In this document: positions 1-7,938 of the stretch, piece after piece
How positions within the stretch are numbered: position 1 is the first letter of the stretch
Layout of the letters: every line of letters starts with the position of its first letter
NCBI RefSeq assembly: GCF_001012815.1
Contig: NZ_JYJP01000128.1
Span: forward strand, 20,215-84,214
Reading direction: 5' to 3'
Length of the DNA: 64,000 bases
Source of the DNA: Vibrio mexicanus
Lineage (GTDB): Bacteria > Pseudomonadota > Gammaproteobacteria > Enterobacterales > Vibrionaceae
The notes under the pieces: generated by a model
Seen by the model: the letters and a program-made list of their open reading frames with translations, nothing else
The model's database searches: none
What the model was told of the DNA's origin: nothing
Position numbers and translations under genes: made by a program

Positions 1-738
1 AAAGCAAGCGATACAAGAACAAAGAACGCACCGATAATAGCTGAGGTCACTTTCATTTGCGTAGACATCGAGATATCGTCTTCCACATGGAGCCAAATGT
101 CCTCAGCGACAGGCGAGACCAATTCGAAACGCCCTTCAGAACCGATAAACGAAACGGTCTCGTTGGGTTTGTTGCTAATGGCGGCTTTTGCTTCATCAGG
201 GAGCTCATTGTAGCCTTTGAGTCGAACGACGAATGGGGCATTGGAGGTCTGTAAAGCTAGCCTATCTTCCCATTGCTCTTTAGGGTGGCGACGCAAATCT
301 TCAGTGGCGAGAAACAGCCCCCTTTTGCTTGATTGACGATCGCCTGTTCAGAAGATTCATTGAGCGCTACGTAAACTACCTTTTTGCTATCGCCAACTTG
401 TTGCAGCAGGGCCAATGGGTCGCCGAATAGAAATTCTACATCACCACTTTTCAATCTTCTGTAAAGCTCTGGGTCTGATTGATACTTCTCAATATCTTGG
501 AGTTCAATTGGGTAACCAAAGTGGGGGCGAAACTTCGAATCTTACCTTCCCACTGAGATTCTGGAAGGTTCTCAAGCTCTGCGGATATTAGTTCGAATTT
601 TGCTTGGTAAGTCTCGATGTAAAACTTTTCAGAAAAGGTTTCATTTAAGCGCTGAATGGGGCTGACACCAGTTGGAAGGATCAAAATGATGATGGGCAGA
701 AAGACGGCAAGCCATAAAATAGAAAACGCCCTAATCAT
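1..738 (-). CDS. RstB-like sensor histidine kinase, N-terminal part (cut by window edge, frameshifted)
   Basis: Membrane sensor kinase partner of the response regulator just upstream. Only the sensor half is present. A first membrane helix lies near residues 5-25 (SILWLAVFLPIIILIL), followed by a periplasmic stretch of about 200 residues, and the second helix starts at the window edge (SAIIGAFFVLVSLA). HAMP, HisKA and ATPase domains would lie outside the window. The start ATG overlaps the stop of the regulator gene by four bases (ATGA), so the two are translationally coupled. The frame breaks twice, at a run of five G (523-527) and a run of five C (318-322). Reading across both gives one continuous sensor domain, so I take them as homopolymer errors. 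The RstB assignment rests on the partner's similarity and is moderate. Confidence 0.7.
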
Positions 739-1454
739 ATGGATTCAACTCCTTGCGCTGCACAAAGTTGGTAGCCTTTGCCGCGAATGGTTTTAATCAG
801 CTCTGGCTCATTGGGATCATCTTGAAGTGAACGGCGTAAGCGAGATATGCGTCGATCGATAGAGCGATCTAATCCGTCGTATTCAAAGCCGCGAATGTGT
901 TGGGCAATGTCATCTCTCGACACCACTTGCCCTACATTGCTAGCGAGCAGGTGCAGTAGGTCAAACTCGGATGTAGTGAGCTTTACACTGGCTTGATTGA
1001 GGCTAACGGTGCGGTGTTGCAAATGAATTTTTAGGGGACCAATCTGCAGAACATCTTGAGAACTTTCAGAATTTGTTCGCTCTTGGCGACGCAGCAGCGC
1101 GCGAATGCGAGACAACATTAATCTTGGTTTGACCTTTTTAACGATGTAGTCATCGGCCCCGAGTTCGAGCCCCATCATCTGATCGACGTCGTCATCTAGC
1201 GCGGTTTGCATTAAGATCATACCGTTGTATTTCGGGCGGATTTCACGGCAAACGTCCATGCCACTTTGACCCGGCAACATGACATCCAACACGACCAAAT
1301 CAGGCTGAGTTGACAGTATAGTGCTGACGGCAGTGATACCGTCGGTCACGATCTCAATATTGAACTCGAAGCTTTGAAGGTAGTCGCGGATAAGTTCGGC
1401 AAGCTCTAAGTCGTCTTCAACCAGAACAATGTTGTATGAGGCAGATAAGTTCAT
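735..1454 (-). CDS. rstA: RstA-like OmpR-family response regulator
   Basis: Two-component response regulator that binds DNA when phosphorylated by the adjacent kinase. The N-terminal receiver domain has the acidic pocket (VLVEDD), phospho-acceptor Asp in VVLDVMLPG and a conserved Lys in the IVKKVKP loop. The C-terminal winged helix carries the RstA-like run RGFEYDGLDRSIDRRISRLR and ends with KTIRGKGYQL. I chose the ATG at 1454 (239 residues, typical for RstA). An ATG twelve codons upstream would add residues with no family counterpart. It is followed directly by the sensor kinase gene with an ATGA overlap. It could be another OmpR-type regulator, but the RGxxYDGLDRS signature favours RstA. 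Confidence 0.8.
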   Translation of the reverse strand: MNLSASYNIVLVEDDLELAELIRDYLQSFEFNIEIVTDGITAVSTILSTQPDLVVLDVMLPGQSGMDVCREIRPKYNGMILMQTALDDDVDQMMGLELGADDYIVKKVKPRLMLSRIRALLRRQERTNSESSQDVLQIGPLKIHLQHRTVSLNQASVKLTTSEFDLLHLLASNVGQVVSRDDIAQHIRGFEYDGLDRSIDRRISRLRRSLQDDPNEPELIKTIRGKGYQLCAAQGVESI

Positions 1455-1621
1455 AGATACACAAGTCGTTATAATCGGTCGCTCTAGCATAGCTTATGTC
1501 AATGATTTTTCGTGTGACCATTTGTGACGAAAATTAAATGTTGTATCTAATTCGGGACACAATCGAGGGGCAGTCTGCTTTCGGGATATCGCAAACTGGT
1601 GTGAAATAGCATACAGAATCA

Positions 1622-1655
1622 GAAAGGGCGAACAAATGTTGTCGTCCGCCCTTTC
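1622..1655 (-). terminator. Hairpin after the EamA transporter gene
   Basis: Nine-base arms (GAAAGGGCG and its complement) around a 16-base loop, 60-90 bases beyond the transporter stop. No clear T-run follows on the minus strand, so termination is only likely. Confidence 0.35.
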
Positions 1656-1713
1656 CATGGTTGAAGTGATAAGTCCGTTAAAGTGGTCAGTCGGTTAAAG
1701 TGTTATAAGAGTT

Positions 1714-2619
1714 TTAAGCTCTACTGGTGGAACTCGTCATCGCTTTGGCGGCCAACTTACTTGGATTTGCGGCAGGTTTAACAATCAATCCAATGCCGAC
1801 TAGGAATAATGCGCAGGCAATGACTTGCGCGTGGCTTAGAAGCTCGTCATACATGAAGTAGCCTGAGATTAGCGCAAATACAGGAACCAATAGTGTTAAC
1901 GGCGCTGTAGTGCTGAGCGGATAGCGAATCAGCAGTCGGTTCCAAACCCAGTAGCCAAATAAGGTTGTTGGATATGCTTGGAATACGACAGCGATGGTTG
2001 TGCTGGTGTCCCAAGCTGTGATGGCATGCGAGACAATACTTGGGCCATGGAGGCTTACCGCAAACAGCACCAGCGGGATTGGGGCGAACAGCATTCCCCA
2101 CACATTAAACGCAAAAGCTTGAGTGGTTTTGGAAGCTTTTACAATCATCCCCATGATGGTCCAACAGCTTGCTGCAATCATGATAAACATTAAGCCTTGA
2201 GCCGTAATGTTGCCATTGGTGGCTGAAAGGAGAACTAACAATGCCACTAAAGCGGTGATAGCCCCCATTACCTTACGCTTAGACGCAGCTTCCTTATGAA
2301 TAAATACGCCTACTGCCATACTAATGAGCGCATTGGATGAAAGTAATACCGATGACATGCCAGAAGAGAGACCAGCAGTAATCGACCATGAGGCCATACC
2401 CCAGATACCTAAACCAAAGACGACACCATAGCTAAATAGGTATCGCCATGCCACAGTTGGGCGTCGAATGAAGAAGATGGCTGGAATGACGGCTAAACTA
2501 AAACGCGCCGCGGTCGCCAACAATGGATGAACTTCTGTGATGCCCATTTTGATCATGGAAAAGTTGAAGCCCCAAATTGCCATCACCAAGATGGCTAACA
2601 ATAAATCGTTCCTAGTCAT
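1714..2619 (-). CDS. EamA/DMT-family metabolite exporter (YdeD-like)
   Basis: Ten-helix drug/metabolite transporter of 301 residues made of two EamA repeats. The start MTRNDLLLAILVMAIWGFNF and the late segment GYWVWNRLLIRYPLSTTAPL resemble the E. coli cysteine and O-acetylserine exporter EamA (YdeD). The substrate here is inferred only at the level of small metabolites or amino acids. It is transcribed away from a MocR-type regulator across a 95-base gap that holds several TACAGTT-like repeats, so that regulator very likely controls it. No sign of damage. Confidence 0.85.
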   Translation of the reverse strand: MTRNDLLLAILVMAIWGFNFSMIKMGITEVHPLLATAARFSLAVIPAIFFIRRPTVAWRYLFSYGVVFGLGIWGMASWSITAGLSSGMSSVLLSSNALISMAVGVFIHKEAASKRKVMGAITALVALLVLLSATNGNITAQGLMFIMIAASCWTIMGMIVKASKTTQAFAFNVWGMLFAPIPLVLFAVSLHGPSIVSHAITAWDTSTTIAVVFQAYPTTLFGYWVWNRLLIRYPLSTTAPLTLLVPVFALISGYFMYDELLSHAQVIACALFLVGIGLIVKPAANPSKLAAKAMTSSTSRA

Positions 2620-2658
2620 AACTGATCTCCCTTTCGCTTGAAAACTAGTATTACTTGA

Positions 2659-2709
2659 GTACAGTTATCGGTACAGATACAGTTTTTTATTAAAAAAAAA
2701 GGTACAGTT
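2659..2709. promoter_or_regulatory. Direct repeats, candidate MocR operator
   Basis: Four copies of an 8-base element lie in the same orientation in the divergent gap: GTACAGTT at 2659 and 2702, GTACAGAT at 2671, ATACAGTT at 2677. MocR regulators commonly bind direct repeats in divergent promoters, so these are candidate sites for the gene starting at 2715. An A9 tract (2692-2700) lies between the third and fourth copies. Confidence 0.5.
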
Positions 2710-2714
2710 GACTC

Positions 2715-4100
2715 GTGAGTATATACAAAGCGCTTGCTAACCAGTTTATCCAAGAAATCGAAACAGGAAAGTTGATAGAAGGAAATCGCATGCCTTCTTT
2801 GAGGCAACTTTCTAAGCAGCAGGCGGTCAGTATGTCCACGGCGGTCAGTTGTTACCAAGAGTTGGAATCTCAAGGTTGGATTCATTCTCGTCCCCAAGCG
2901 GGTTACTTCGTTGCTCCTAGGCAAAGCAAACACAAAACGCCAGAGTGGGCGCGATTCATCAGCAAGGTTTCGACGGTTAATCAAAACTTTGCTATTCACT
3001 CTTCCCTAAATGGCCCTTTGGGTGTGTCTAGCACCAACATTGACGAGGCCGCATTAAATGAACTGGAGAGAAGTTTTCGCCGCGCAAGTAAGCGATTAGG
3101 TCAGCGATTGAATCAATACCCAGATACGCAAGGCGAGCCCTCTCTTCGAAACGCACTCAGTGTACATTTCTCAAAGTTAGGCTTACACATAAACTCAGAC
3201 GAGCTTGTTATTACCTCTGGCTGCATGCCTTCTATCAAGGCCGCATTGGAAGCTTGCACGCAAGAGGGGGATGCGATTGCTATTAGCTCGCCATGTTTTA
3301 GCGGTATTTTGGATTTGTTAGGGCGTATGGGGAGAAAAATCGTCGAGATCCCTTCACTCGACGATGGTATCGATTTGGCTCAGTTTGAAGATCACCTTAA
3401 GCAGGGCACTATAAAAGCGGGGGTGTTTTGTACATCGCACATGAACCCGCAAGGGATCACTATGTCTGCCCAACAAAAGCAGAAGTTGGCAGAGCTAGCG
3501 AATCGCTACCAAATTCCTGTGATTGAAGATGACGTGTACTTGGAACTATCCTATTCCGAGCACACACCGTTACCCGCCAAATATTACGATCAGGGCGGTT
3601 ACATTTTATGGTGTGGTTCGGTGTCGAAAAGTCTGTCACCAAGCTATCGATTAGGTTGGTGCTTACCTGGACGGTATACGCAAACTTATCGTGCTCAACA
3701 CACGGCTTCGTGCTTTGGTGTGTCCTTACCTATTCAACTCGCAATAGCAGATTTTATTGAATCGGGTCACTATGCAAAGCAGCTAAAACGCCGTCGTAAT
3801 AAGCTTCTGAAATTGAGGCAGGCCTATCTGAGTTATCTCTCAAGCCACTTGCCAGAAAAAGTAAAAATCACTAACCCACAAGGTGGAATGGTGCTTTGGC
3901 TTCAGGTTCCGGACCTTAACGTAGCGCGTTTTAAATCTTTGATTGAGCAAAGGCATATCGACATTCGCTTGGGGCATCTGTTCAGCACCTTGTCGCTCTA
4001 TGATGATTGCTTACGAGTGAACATTGGCTTTGATCTCACCGAAGCAGTCAAAGCGGAACTCGATAAGTTAGTGACTGCCATTACTCAGTCTATATGTTGA
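2715..4100 (+). CDS. MocR-family GntR/aminotransferase-fold transcriptional regulator
   Basis: Regulator of 461 residues with an N-terminal GntR winged helix (about residues 5-70, with MPSLRQLSKQQAVSMSTAVS) joined to a class I aminotransferase-like domain. The PLP Lys sits in the SGSVSKSLSPSYRLGW-type segment (read here as CGSVSKSLSPSYRLGW), and an SxxFSG-type pocket and an IEDDVYLEL strand are visible. Such proteins bind PLP as an effector rather than catalysing transamination. Starts at GTG 2715. It is divergent from the EamA exporter, a common MocR partner, and its last bases overlap the convergent GNAT gene by 16. Ligand unknown. Confidence 0.88.
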   Translation: MSIYKALANQFIQEIETGKLIEGNRMPSLRQLSKQQAVSMSTAVSCYQELESQGWIHSRPQAGYFVAPRQSKHKTPEWARFISKVSTVNQNFAIHSSLNGPLGVSSTNIDEAALNELERSFRRASKRLGQRLNQYPDTQGEPSLRNALSVHFSKLGLHINSDELVITSGCMPSIKAALEACTQEGDAIAISSPCFSGILDLLGRMGRKIVEIPSLDDGIDLAQFEDHLKQGTIKAGVFCTSHMNPQGITMSAQQKQKLAELANRYQIPVIEDDVYLELSYSEHTPLPAKYYDQGGYILWCGSVSKSLSPSYRLGWCLPGRYTQTYRAQHTASCFGVSLPIQLAIADFIESGHYAKQLKRRRNKLLKLRQAYLSYLSSHLPEKVKITNPQGGMVLWLQVPDLNVARFKSLIEQRHIDIRLGHLFSTLSLYDDCLRVNIGFDLTEAVKAELDKLVTAITQSIC

Positions 4101-4621
4101 GGCTGCAATACTTTGATGTACTCATTACAGTCGAGCACCTTACCTTTAACCCGAGCAAATGCGGTGTGTTTTCTGGCATAGCTGAACTGGTTGTTGAGGA
4201 GGACTTTCTGAGACGCTGGGTTATCGACGGCTGCCAGTGCGATGAAGTGACGAATACCAAAATGCTTCAATGCGTACTCTACAATGTGTTCCACGGCTTT
4301 TGTCGCCAGCCCTTGCCCAATCATGTCTTGATCAATCCGATACCCAATGTGGGCTCGACGCTTTTCGACATCGAGGTTATGTAAGTTAATACGGCCAACA
4401 ATAGCCCCGCAATTGATAATGACCAACGGTAAGGTCGCCTTTGCATGATAGTGAGTTAGGGTCTCTAATATGTGGAGCTTAACGCCATCAATAGAGTAAA
4501 AATCATTTTCACGAGGCCCAATTTTAGATTCAAACCAGCGTTTGTTCTTGTACTCAAAATCTAGTAAGGCTTGAGCATCGCCTTTTTTTAATAGGCGAAT
4601 TTGGGATTTTGGGTGAGTCAT
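4085..4621 (-). CDS. GNAT N-acetyltransferase, RimJ/RimL-like
   Basis: Acetyl-CoA dependent acetyltransferase of 178 residues from the ATG at 4621 (an upstream ATG at 4657 would add 12 residues). The GNAT core is visible as IGYRIDQDMIGQGLATKAVEHIV (the acetyl-CoA loop, RxxGxG/A variant QDMIGQGLA), followed by HFGIRHFIALAAVDNPASQKVLLNN, the typical motif B of RimJ/RimL-type enzymes that act on protein N-termini or small amines. Substrate not predictable. Its 3' end overlaps the end of the MocR gene. Confidence 0.8.
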   Translation of the reverse strand: MTHPKSQIRLLKKGDAQALLDFEYKNKRWFESKIGPRENDFYSIDGVKLHILETLTHYHAKATLPLVIINCGAIVGRINLHNLDVEKRRAHIGYRIDQDMIGQGLATKAVEHIVEYALKHFGIRHFIALAAVDNPASQKVLLNNQFSYARKHTAFARVKGKVLDCNEYIKVLQPQHID

Positions 4622-4790
4622 TGATAAGTCTTGAGCGAATCTGATGGCTTTGATCATAATGCAAAAAAGTGATCTTAGCTGATGTTTTTATCTACAAATC
4701 TATCCAATGACGGCAGCCTTTAAGAGACAGTGCTATAGAAATAGAGACGAGAAACACAGAGATAGGGTATGAGAAACGCAAGGAGGACGC

Positions 4791-5225
4791 GTGCGAACAC
4801 TCACTGATTGGTTACAAGCTTACGGGGTAAGTCATCAACATCCGATAAACAAGAAAATCCATAAAGTAGCGGTTCCGGGGATCTATCTGTCAGTTGTCGG
4901 CCTTATTTGGTCAATTCCTGCGATCGCGTTAATGGGTTATACCCTGAATTGGGTTTGGGTGGCGAGCTTACCGATCATGGTGTTCTATTTTCGGCTTTCG
5001 TTAAGCGTGTTTCTGATGATGTTGGGTTATACGTTGGCGTGCATTGGATTGGTTTGGTCGATGGAGCTGTTGGGTTGGCCAGTGTTGAATGTTTCCATTG
5101 GTTTGTTTGTTGGGCTGTGGGTTCTACAATTCATCGGACATAAGATCGAAGGTCAGAGACCTTCTTTCTTTGAAGATATCCAGTTTCTACTAATTGGTCC
5201 TATTTGGGTATTTAGGAAAAAGTAA
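4791..5225 (+). CDS. Mpo1-like (DUF962) integral membrane protein
   Basis: Small membrane protein of 144 residues with four predicted helices and the family start (W-x(5)-YGVSHQHPINKKIHKVAVP) seen in DUF962/Mpo1 proteins. The yeast member is a dioxygenase of fatty-acid alpha-oxidation with His-rich motifs; His residues H17, H24 and a late FIGHKIEGQRPSFFED match that pattern. The start is GTG at 4791, supported by an AGGAGG 5 bases upstream. The bacterial role is unknown. Downstream lies the qrr RNA, with its own promoter. Confidence 0.75.
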   Translation: MRTLTDWLQAYGVSHQHPINKKIHKVAVPGIYLSVVGLIWSIPAIALMGYTLNWVWVASLPIMVFYFRLSLSVFLMMLGYTLACIGLVWSMELLGWPVLNVSIGLFVGLWVLQFIGHKIEGQRPSFFEDIQFLLIGPIWVFRKK

Positions 5226-5226
5226 T

Positions 5227-5281
5227 TTGCAAAATGCACCTCGAATTCTTTCGCAATTTGCAATGGATTTGCATTTTGCTT
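5227..5281 (+). promoter_or_regulatory. Three LuxO boxes upstream of qrr
   Basis: The LuxO consensus is TTGCA-W3-TGCAA. Three near matches occur: 5227-5239 (TTGCAAAATGCAC, 12 of 13), 5251-5263 (TCGCAATTTGCAA, 12 of 13) and 5269-5281 (TTGCATTTTGCTT, 11 of 13). They sit 75-130 bases upstream of the sigma-54 promoter, the right distance for an enhancer-binding protein. Phosphorylated LuxO would bind here at low cell density. Confidence 0.85.
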
Positions 5282-5357
5282 GATGGTTATGCACTGAGTT
5301 TTCCGATAACTGATGCTTAAGTGACCAAAATATGGTGATTTGATGAATATTTAAAGT

Positions 5358-5373
5358 TGGCACGCATAGTGCA
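5358..5373 (+). promoter_or_regulatory. Sigma-54 promoter of qrr
   Basis: TGGCAC-GCATA-GTGCA fits the -24/-12 consensus TGGCAC-N5-TTGCA with one mismatch. The -12 GC (5371-5372) lies 12 bases before the RNA's first base at about 5384. Confidence 0.88.
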
Positions 5374-5383
5374 TTATTTAAAA

Positions 5384-5490
5384 TGACCCTTATTAAGCCG
5401 AGGGTCACCTAGCCAACTGACGTTGTTAGTGAACCCAATTTGTTCACAAATATATATAGCCAATCTCGCTTATTGAGATTGGCTTTTTTT
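5384..5490 (+). ncRNA. qrr: Qrr quorum-regulatory small RNA
   Basis: Hfq-dependent trans-acting RNA of the Vibrio quorum-sensing circuit, which pairs with the mRNAs of the LuxR/HapR master regulator, AphA, LuxO and others. The RNA begins TGACCC, has a first hairpin (TGACCC paired with GGGTCA), then the near-invariant pairing region CACCTAGCCAACTGACG at about 5406-5422 and TTGTTAGTGAA, and ends in a hairpin plus T-run. Length of 107 fits Qrr RNAs (about 95-110). LuxO boxes and a sigma-54 promoter precede it. Which paralogue (Qrr2-5) it is cannot be decided from this window. Confidence 0.95.
5458..5490 (+). terminator. Rho-independent terminator of qrr
   Basis: Ten-base stem (AGCCAATCTC and complement), 7-base loop, then seven T. 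It lies 24 bases from the stop of the convergent XRE gene and may also serve that gene. Confidence 0.9.
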
Positions 5491-5514
5491 CTGCCATTTT
5501 TGGTGAATTTTCGA

Positions 5515-7059
5515 CTAAACGTCGTCTGAGCGGAACACGTCATATTCTGAGCATTGCTGATAACAACTTGGCTTACGAGGACACACTGCACCTCGGGAGC
5601 AGATCACTCGAGCTTGATTTTCTAACCCCCGCTCTATCCAATTAATATTGAGAATCTTGGCGATGGTGGTGAATTCTTTTTGAATCGATCTAGGAATGGT
5701 CGCGCTTCCTCCTTGCCCAACACAAAGTGATTGAAGCTCTTCTGCAATCGCACGCGAGTTGCCACCTTGTGCATCAATCGCAGGATTTAAGTCGATACCG
5801 GCGCACAATACGCGATTGTTACCTGCAGGGTCGGTCATGTTGACCGATTCACAACAATAAATCCTCGGTTCGTCGTTCACGTTGAGGATCGAAATCTGCG
5901 CGGAGCTGTGAGCTTGTGGTTCGGATAAACGTCTAAATACAGCCCAGTGCTGACAAGGGTCGTTGACCTTCCGCATGTTTCCCCAAGGAAGCGGAATCCC
6001 ATTTCCTCGATACACGGCTTTCAGCTTGTTTTGACCGTAAGCATCAAAGTAATGCCAATGAGGATAAGGTGACACCACCGTCATTCGGCGCATAGCTACC
6101 GAAGGTGAAACGCCGGCTCTGAGGTGTACATCTATCTCGTAGCCGCTTCTATCGAGTAGTTGCCTGAATGGCACTTTCGGGCACAGCAGCGCTCCTGCAA
6201 AAAAGCTCGACTCGAAATCGCGCCAAGCTTGTAAAATATCTTGTGAATTTAGCTCGGAGGTTTGAGTCGCGGGGTTGGCATCTTCCCAACTGTTGGTGTG
6301 GCCGACTGAAAGAACATTCTTTAATCCGTCACGACTGTGAAGAACACAATGGCCGATATAGACCGCCAAATCGTACTTCAACCGAGTAGGATACTCTTTT
6401 AATATCTCGTTTAAGTAGATGGTACCTGGCGGTTCAAAAAAAGAGGTGACGAGCTGCTTGGCGCTAACTCCTAGCTCATCGACGACATCTTCTGGCGTTC
6501 TGCTTACCCATTGAATACTCACGCCCAAGCTTTTGGCAATATCAACTAAATCTTCAAAAGAGAGGTTGAGTCGTTTCAGTCCCACCTCTTCTGCCGCACG
6601 TTCCAGATCGGGAAAGTGGTTTTGATTCTTCTCTTGGTGGGCACGAATCAGAAGGTGGGCGAACTGCCTACCAGTGATACCGGTTTGAGATAGCATTTCT
6701 GGAATGGCGATTTGTAAAATGTCGTTTGAGAAAAGAAAGCTTGGCTCAAGCGCCATGCCGCTGATGCCACCGCGATTACCCTTATCAGGGGTTATGGCCG
6801 TTTGTTCGGGCTCGTCATCCAAAAACCAGGTAGGTTCTTTTTGAAAAACTTCCGCTATGACTTCCAACATGTCGATGCTTGGCACCCGTTTTCCGCGCTC
6901 AATCATAGACAAGTAAGAAACAGAAGGGGCGTACTCTGGATTGACGCGAATGCAGCGGGCAGACAAGTCTTCCATGGTTAAGTGGTTGCGTTTCCTAAGG
7001 TTTCTTATCTTTGTACCTAGGAAGTGGGACTGACGAACTAAGCTTTTTGACAAGGACAT
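5515..7059 (-). CDS. XRE-family regulator with short-chain fatty-acyl-type sensor region (RamB/ScfR-like)
   Basis: Large regulator of 514 residues. An XRE helix-turn-helix occupies about residues 12-72 (TMEDLSARC...SYLSMIERGKRVPSIDMLEVIAE). The middle region resembles the ImmA/IrrE-type fold but with GHCVLH in place of a metalloprotease HExxH, so it should not be a protease. The C-terminal part ends with a Cys-rich cluster (CSRGAVCPRKPSCYQQC) seen in regulators of the RamB/short-chain fatty acyl-CoA group. Such proteins control propionate, acetate or glyoxylate metabolism; the target here is not shown. It is divergent from an unknown 191-residue protein, with TTGTAAAATT repeats at its own start. 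Confidence 0.78.
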   Translation of the reverse strand: MSLSKSLVRQSHFLGTKIRNLRKRNHLTMEDLSARCIRVNPEYAPSVSYLSMIERGKRVPSIDMLEVIAEVFQKEPTWFLDDEPEQTAITPDKGNRGGISGMALEPSFLFSNDILQIAIPEMLSQTGITGRQFAHLLIRAHQEKNQNHFPDLERAAEEVGLKRLNLSFEDLVDIAKSLGVSIQWVSRTPEDVVDELGVSAKQLVTSFFEPPGTIYLNEILKEYPTRLKYDLAVYIGHCVLHSRDGLKNVLSVGHTNSWEDANPATQTSELNSQDILQAWRDFESSFFAGALLCPKVPFRQLLDRSGYEIDVHLRAGVSPSVAMRRMTVVSPYPHWHYFDAYGQNKLKAVYRGNGIPLPWGNMRKVNDPCQHWAVFRRLSEPQAHSSAQISILNVNDEPRIYCCESVNMTDPAGNNRVLCAGIDLNPAIDAQGGNSRAIAEELQSLCVGQGGSATIPRSIQKEFTTIAKILNINWIERGLENQARVICSRGAVCPRKPSCYQQCSEYDVFRSDDV

Positions 7060-7060
7060 T

Positions 7061-7084
7061 TTGTAAAATTCACATTGTAAAATT
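7061..7084. promoter_or_regulatory. Direct repeat TTGTAAAATT x2, candidate autoregulatory site
   Basis: Two identical 10-base copies (7061-7070 and 7075-7084), 14 bases apart, just upstream of the XRE regulator start in the divergent gap. Binding by that regulator is inference. Confidence 0.35.
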
Positions 7085-7265
7085 TTTGTTGTGAAATTGT
7101 AGTCAAAAATTCGCTAGTCTTCTAATTAAGCAGTCACATAAATGAAAAAGCGTCGTCACAAACTAAATATCCATAAGTGACTAAGCAACATTTAGACAGG
7201 CTCAAAAAAACAAATTTTTATTAGTGCATCATCTTTGATGAGCGGTTGCAGACGAGGGAACGACC

Positions 7266-7841
7266 ATGAATATGCTGACATTCGATAAAACAGAAATCCA
7301 AAAACAAACAAAACCATTTATCGCTGAAGCAGTCTTTGCTGTCGAGACCATCAGCGCGAAGATGCAGATGGAAAAACAGATGAAGTCTAAGCAGTTGCTT
7401 GACCGTCTTTTCCCACTAGAGCAAGGCTCTCACCAAGATGTGACTAGCTACGTTATCGACTACCGCCACGTAATGGCGTATTTCAAAGATGGCAGCCATG
7501 CGGGGCTTAAAAACAACAAGCACTTTGTTGCGTTTACTGGTGAACCTGAAGATCCAACGTCTATCTTGTTCAAAGATGGTAGCGGTGCTCATGTGGAAGT
7601 GACTTTTGGATGCCACAAAGGCACAGGTTGTGTTGAGTTTGTCGATATCGAAGATATCCAACTAGAAAGTTGTACTACATTCACGCAGACGACAGAAGAG
7701 TCGAACATGGCGGCAATGCGTCACTGGATCAGCTTGGTACAAGGTGATGAAAAAGGTAAGCCAAAAGCATGCAGCGAAGATAAAGAGTACACAGGTAAGA
7801 ATGGCGAAGATTACAACCTTGAGTACTGCTACAACTTGTAA
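7266..7841 (+). CDS. Conserved hypothetical protein, 191 residues
   Basis: I do not recognise this family. It is a soluble, acidic protein with no signal peptide or membrane segment. The first 50 residues are Lys/Gln-rich and probably helical (KTEIQKQTKPFIAEAVFAVE). A central beta-rich part holds DGSGAHVEVTFGCHKGTGCVEFVD, and four Cys residues fall in the second half. The start ATG at 7266 follows GAGGGAACGACC. It is divergent from the large XRE/fatty-acyl-type regulator, so it may be that regulator's target, which would place it in acetate or short-chain fatty-acid metabolism. This is context only. A strong terminator follows, so it is monocistronic. Confidence 0.7.
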   Translation: MNMLTFDKTEIQKQTKPFIAEAVFAVETISAKMQMEKQMKSKQLLDRLFPLEQGSHQDVTSYVIDYRHVMAYFKDGSHAGLKNNKHFVAFTGEPEDPTSILFKDGSGAHVEVTFGCHKGTGCVEFVDIEDIQLESCTTFTQTTEESNMAAMRHWISLVQGDEKGKPKACSEDKEYTGKNGEDYNLEYCYNL

Positions 7842-7875
7842 ATATTGCTTCTAATTTAGAACTCTGCGCTAAACA

Positions 7876-7909
7876 AAAAGCTAGCATGATTAGTCATGCT
7901 GGCTTTTTT
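7876..7909 (+). terminator. Rho-independent terminator
   Basis: AAAAGC-T-AGCATG paired across ATTAGT, then six T. It lies between convergent genes and reads well in both directions. Confidence 0.8.
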
Positions 7910-7938
7910 GTGCGTGAATTGATCAAGTAATCAATCGC

